Source: Chamaecyparis obtusa (lineage: Eukaryota > Streptophyta > Pinopsida > Cupressales > Cupressaceae). Taken from it: a stretch of 64,000 bases of DNA. Made by a program: the position numbers and the translations under genes. The stretch spans positions 1 through 64,000 of the forward strand of contig BSBK01006349.1 of assembly GCA_027943335.1 (NCBI GenBank), written 5' to 3'. The notes beneath the pieces were generated by a model that worked only from the letters and a program-made list of their open reading frames with translations, had not been told where the DNA came from and ran no database searches. This document shows positions 61,002 to 64,000 of this stretch, piece after piece (the stretch's first letter is position 1; each line of letters begins with the position of its first letter).

Positions 61002-61011
61002 ATATAAGGGC
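61002..61011 (+). promoter_or_regulatory. TATA-like box upstream of the PMD pseudogene
   Basis: CTATATAAGG lies about 70-80 bp before the first plausible ATG (61,080), the expected plant spacing for a TATA box, transcription start and short leader. Evidence is position and motif only. Confidence 0.45.
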
Positions 61012-61079
61012 CAAAAGGGTCATTTTCATTTCAGTATTCACTTTTGTCTTTTGTGAGCCTTGCAGAGCCCTCTGAGAAA

Positions 61080-63577
61080 ATGGACAAAGTGTTGTCCCCT
61101 CTCACCGATTCGAGTGAATTTGATGATACTAGCGACCTCCCCGGTATGCGAACCCAGTAAGTGGACCTCTGTGCCTCTTTGTGAATTCAATTTTGCCATA
61201 TTTTTAGCATTTGAGGATCTTTATCATACATTTTTAGTTTTTTGAATTTTGCTACTATAGATACTCTTATGACAGTCCTCTGGGACTTGTACGACTTTTG
61301 ATATTGCTTTATTGTGTCATCCCAGAACTATAGGAAACTTGTATGAGAGGGACCCATGTGTCATACGACATTTCATCGTGTCCCTCTAATGTCGTATGAC
61401 AACATCTGTATTGTCGTATACTCATGGAATGTCGTATGAGAACCCCTAGAAACTCGTGCAAGTTTTGACACTAGTCTGAAAAGTTGTATGAAAAATAGAG
61501 AGCATTTTCTCATTCTTAGGTCAAACTTTTGAATTTTCTAATTTCTTAGGTTGATATCTTAGCTTTTAATGCACCTTCTGATGTGTTCAACTTTTCAATT
61601 CCTATACTGATAGCCTAATTTTGGACCAAGTTATTGATAGGGTACCCTATTTTTGTGCTATGTAGGTCCTCTATCCTGATGTACATGTTCGCATATCACA
61701 CCTACCAACCTAGAGACTATGTGTATCACTACCTAACCTGATGAGAGTACACCTTGCTTCATGTGGGTTTGAGTACCTGATCCATTTACCTGAGATTCAG
61801 GTGAACCATGGTCTACTGACTGCTTTGATAGAGTGGTTTCATTTAGACACATAAACTTTCCACCTACCCACTGGAGAGATTACCATCACACTTGACGATG
61901 TATATAGGATTCTGCGTATTCCATTTCATGGCCCTCATCCTGATTAAGTCAGTGCAGGGAATGCTAGTCTTCTTTCCTTTCAGAGAGTGTTTGGTGATGA
62001 TACTCAATTGACTTAGTCTATCTCATGGGAGATGTTAGTTCAGAGATATGGGCAGACCCATAGATTAGAGTGCATCATAGTAGGGATTATCGGTGGGATC
62101 ATCATGTCTGACTTTCAGTAGAACGGTCTTCTAATGGGCTGGGCCCCGATGGTAGCTCATCTGATGGCTACTCCTTCTGAGTTGGGTTGGGGATAGTGTA
62201 TGCTTGTGCACATGTTCTCTGAGATGCATGAGATAGTGTATCAATAGAGAAAATATTTTTCTTCTGGTTCATTAGCTCTATAGATTTGGGCATGGGAGCA
62301 CATCCCGATATGCCTTCCGGTATGTCAGACTTAGAGACAGCCGCATGAGCCCATGATATATGTATATTCTGGATATGTGACATAGGTTCGCATGGGTATT
62401 ACTGAGTATTGGAGGCATGTCTTGGATGACATGACCTATGTCATATGGCAACCATATTTACAGGTTGAGGCATGGGCAACTGCACGTGCTCAGTTTAGTT
62501 ACTTCTGTCAGAGTCAGGTACTGATTGGTCGATCCACTACTATTATTGAGATTTTTTTCATTACACAAGTGTGGAAACATTATGACATCATCCAAGATGC
62601 ACCACAAGAGTATTCTACATATGTTCGGTTAGTCTGAGAGCTGGGATTGGGATGGATCACTTGTTTATCATATGCTCTTTGTACTCAGGAGTATAGCGGA
62701 TATGTGGTGAGAGAGTGGGATTACAGGCCATAGGTTGTTGATGTTGGGGTTACTGATGCATTTATTGCTTGGTTGGTGGAGCATCCCATGCGCTCATTCT
62801 ATGATCTGACAGAGTTGATCCCCACCATGGAGGAGGCATTGGATGTTATAGGTGCACCTATGGGTTGAGGCCAGAGACATCGAGATGCACAGATTTTGGT
62901 GGTGCATCCCACACCACCGAGACCTAGGAAATTTGTCACTCCTTAGAGGCTAGTTGGACACATGAGACCACCTCACCCTTCTAGTTCTACAACAAAAAGA
63001 CCTGCAGTGTTATAGAGGAGATCCACTAGAGGAGAGGGCGGTACACTTGGTAGTATTGGTAGTGCTGATGAGGTACTTGGAGCATAGCAAGATTTAGGTG
63101 GTGATACTAATACCACACAGGTTGATACTTATTTTGATTTAGGTGCTAAGGTCAGATATTGTAAGGTGCATAGGGTAGAGGCTATTGATCAGCTAGCTAA
63201 GGACACAGATATGCCAGCTATAGATGTAGATCCTGGACTTGGGCAGAGTTCTCAGGAGATTATTAGATGACTTAGGCTGTAGAATAGGGATTTGAGAGTA
63301 CATAGAGCTACCCTTGAGACATAGCTCAAGGAATCTGAGAGAACATTTAGCGCATGTGGCAGATTGTAGATAGTTTCAGGCAAAGGTTACAAATCAGACT
63401 GCACGGAGTGCTTACTATGTTTCTGCATACTATGTTGTTGTTCCTACTACACAGAGAGTTCCTACATACTCACAGTACATGATTTCTTTAGAGGGAGCTA
63501 GAGCACCACAGGCTGACCCCGTTCCAAATGCACCTACCCCACCACCACCTGATACAGATGATCAGGCAGACAACTGA
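61080..63577 (+). pseudogene. Plant mobile domain (PMD, aminotransferase-like) protein pseudogene
   Basis: The minimal frame from about 61,666 reads SLPNLMRVHLASCGFEYLIH, ALIEWFHLDT-stop-TFHLP, TGEITITLDDVYRILRIPFH, GIIGGIIMSDF, and WRHVLDDMTYVIWQPYLQVE (62,407 on). The R/W-x-x-T-x-T-F-H-L-P-x-G-E-M-T-x-T-L-x-D-V block is the hallmark of the PMD family (MAIN/MAIL1-like and transposon-borne copies). A Glu/Leu-rich helical segment (LRVHRATLETxLKESE, about 63,290) and a Pro/Gln tail (YSQYMISLEGARAPQADPV) end at TGA 63,575-63,577. An N-terminal ATG at 61,080 may open a first exon (MDKVLSPLTDSSEFDD) with a CA/GTAAGT donor at 61,157, but the acceptor and phase are uncertain. Some 20 stops (about 15 TAG, 3 TGA, 2 TAA) and one shift near 63,345 make it a pseudogene. 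Confidence 0.82.
61354..61486. repeat. GTCGTATGA short repeats with hairpin
   Basis: CATACGACATT (about 61,357) and AATGTCGTATG (about 61,388) form an 11-bp inverted repeat. Further GTCGTAT copies follow near 61,414 and 61,433 and a variant near 61,482. They lie in the presumed intron or leader of the PMD pseudogene. Confidence 0.65.
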
Positions 63578-64000
63578 TTAGTCCTATTGTTCTATTTTTG
63601 TCCTTTTGATTATACACATTATTCTTATCTGATAGCTCTGAGGAGCCCATTCTTTTGTATCTTGTGCCAGTAGTGCACCCTTAACTATTTCAAGTATTAT
63701 GATATATATGAGATCAATTGATTTTGGTTATGACTTCATTTGTACTTGTCATTTTTTATTTATGATGATATCATGTGATGTAAATGCTATGAGTAGTGTA
63801 TAATGTATGTAATATGCAATGTGATGATTTCTTTCAAATATACAGATTTATACAAATGTATGTGATTATGGAGAATGTATGAGTTGCTTATGGTATGCAA
63901 TGATAAATGATCATGTATATAATGCAATGAATGTAATGAAATGATTATGATATATAATATAAATGAAACAATACACATGATATGTTTTTGCAAGTATTGA
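63578..64000. other. Sequence downstream of the PMD pseudogene
   Basis: T-rich, then AT-rich sequence with many ATGTAT and ATGAT words. A 68-codon minus frame (63,993-63,787) of His/Ile/Tyr composition is low complexity. No gene is seen. Confidence 0.5.

Noticed and set aside
41392..63577. Reassigned genetic code with TAG as Gln
   Set aside because: TAG also replaces Trp, frameshifts and catalytic losses accompany the stops, and CAG is still used. Decay by deamination is simpler for plant nuclear DNA.

Overview
This window is repeat-dominated nuclear DNA from a plant. Every recognisable protein fragment is either plant LTR-retrotransposon gag/pol (Ty1/copia with Sirevirus-like features, Ty3/gypsy chromovirus, and Tat/Athila-like gypsy) or a plant mobile domain (PMD) pseudogene. 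The deep nesting, AT-rich background and absence of any intact host gene suggest a very large genome, possibly a gymnosperm, but the sequence alone does not prove the taxon. No rRNA, tRNA, CRISPR or intact cellular coding gene was found.

Layout, left part (1-11,566). An AT/TACA microsatellite and a pyrimidine-rich tract lead into a long satellite array (1,011-11,270) made of alternating short palindromes. A complete gag-only copia-type element, E1 (2,265-7,391, TSD GGTAA), sits inside the array. A 490-bp non-satellite island (8,061-8,552) also interrupts it.

Layout, nested block (11,567-58,806). One decayed copia element, C1 (minus strand), is the outermost recognisable host. It carries two insertions. 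(i) G1, a chromovirus (13,466-23,274), which itself carries N1, a gag-protease-only element (17,388-21,192). (ii) C2, a Sirevirus-like copia deletion derivative (25,020-58,001, TSD CTCTC). The left LTR of C2 was hit at least four more times: by N2 (25,344-33,474, TSD AGGTA), which contains chromovirus derivative G2 (28,025-33,234, TSD GAGTG); by T1 (33,627-39,885), which contains a terminal-inverted-repeat DNA element (35,951-36,914); by copia C3 (40,104-48,510), whose right LTR contains a T1-family fragment (45,737-48,153); and by T2 (48,546-53,231). When these insertions are removed, the pieces of the C2 LTR add up to the length of its uninterrupted partner, and the C1 integrase-to-RT reading frame closes across the C2 target site. 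Both facts support this reconstruction.

Layout, right part (58,807-64,000). The C1 sequence stops abruptly. An AT-rich stretch without genes follows, then a TATA-like box and a PMD-family pseudogene (about 61,080-63,577).

How the parts work together: only C1, G1 and C3 still show reverse-transcriptase sequence, and all three are broken. The other LTR elements keep LTRs, usually a primer-binding site, and gag, but lack RT, so they would have depended on enzymes supplied by other copies. Premature stops are strongly skewed to TAG at expected Gln or Trp positions, consistent with decay of methylated, silenced DNA. The most distinctive structural signals are the palindromic satellite, a hairpin with a poly-C/poly-G loop near the U5 end of several copia LTRs with different but self-complementary stems, and two complementary halves of a T1-type element lying about 6.8 kb apart.
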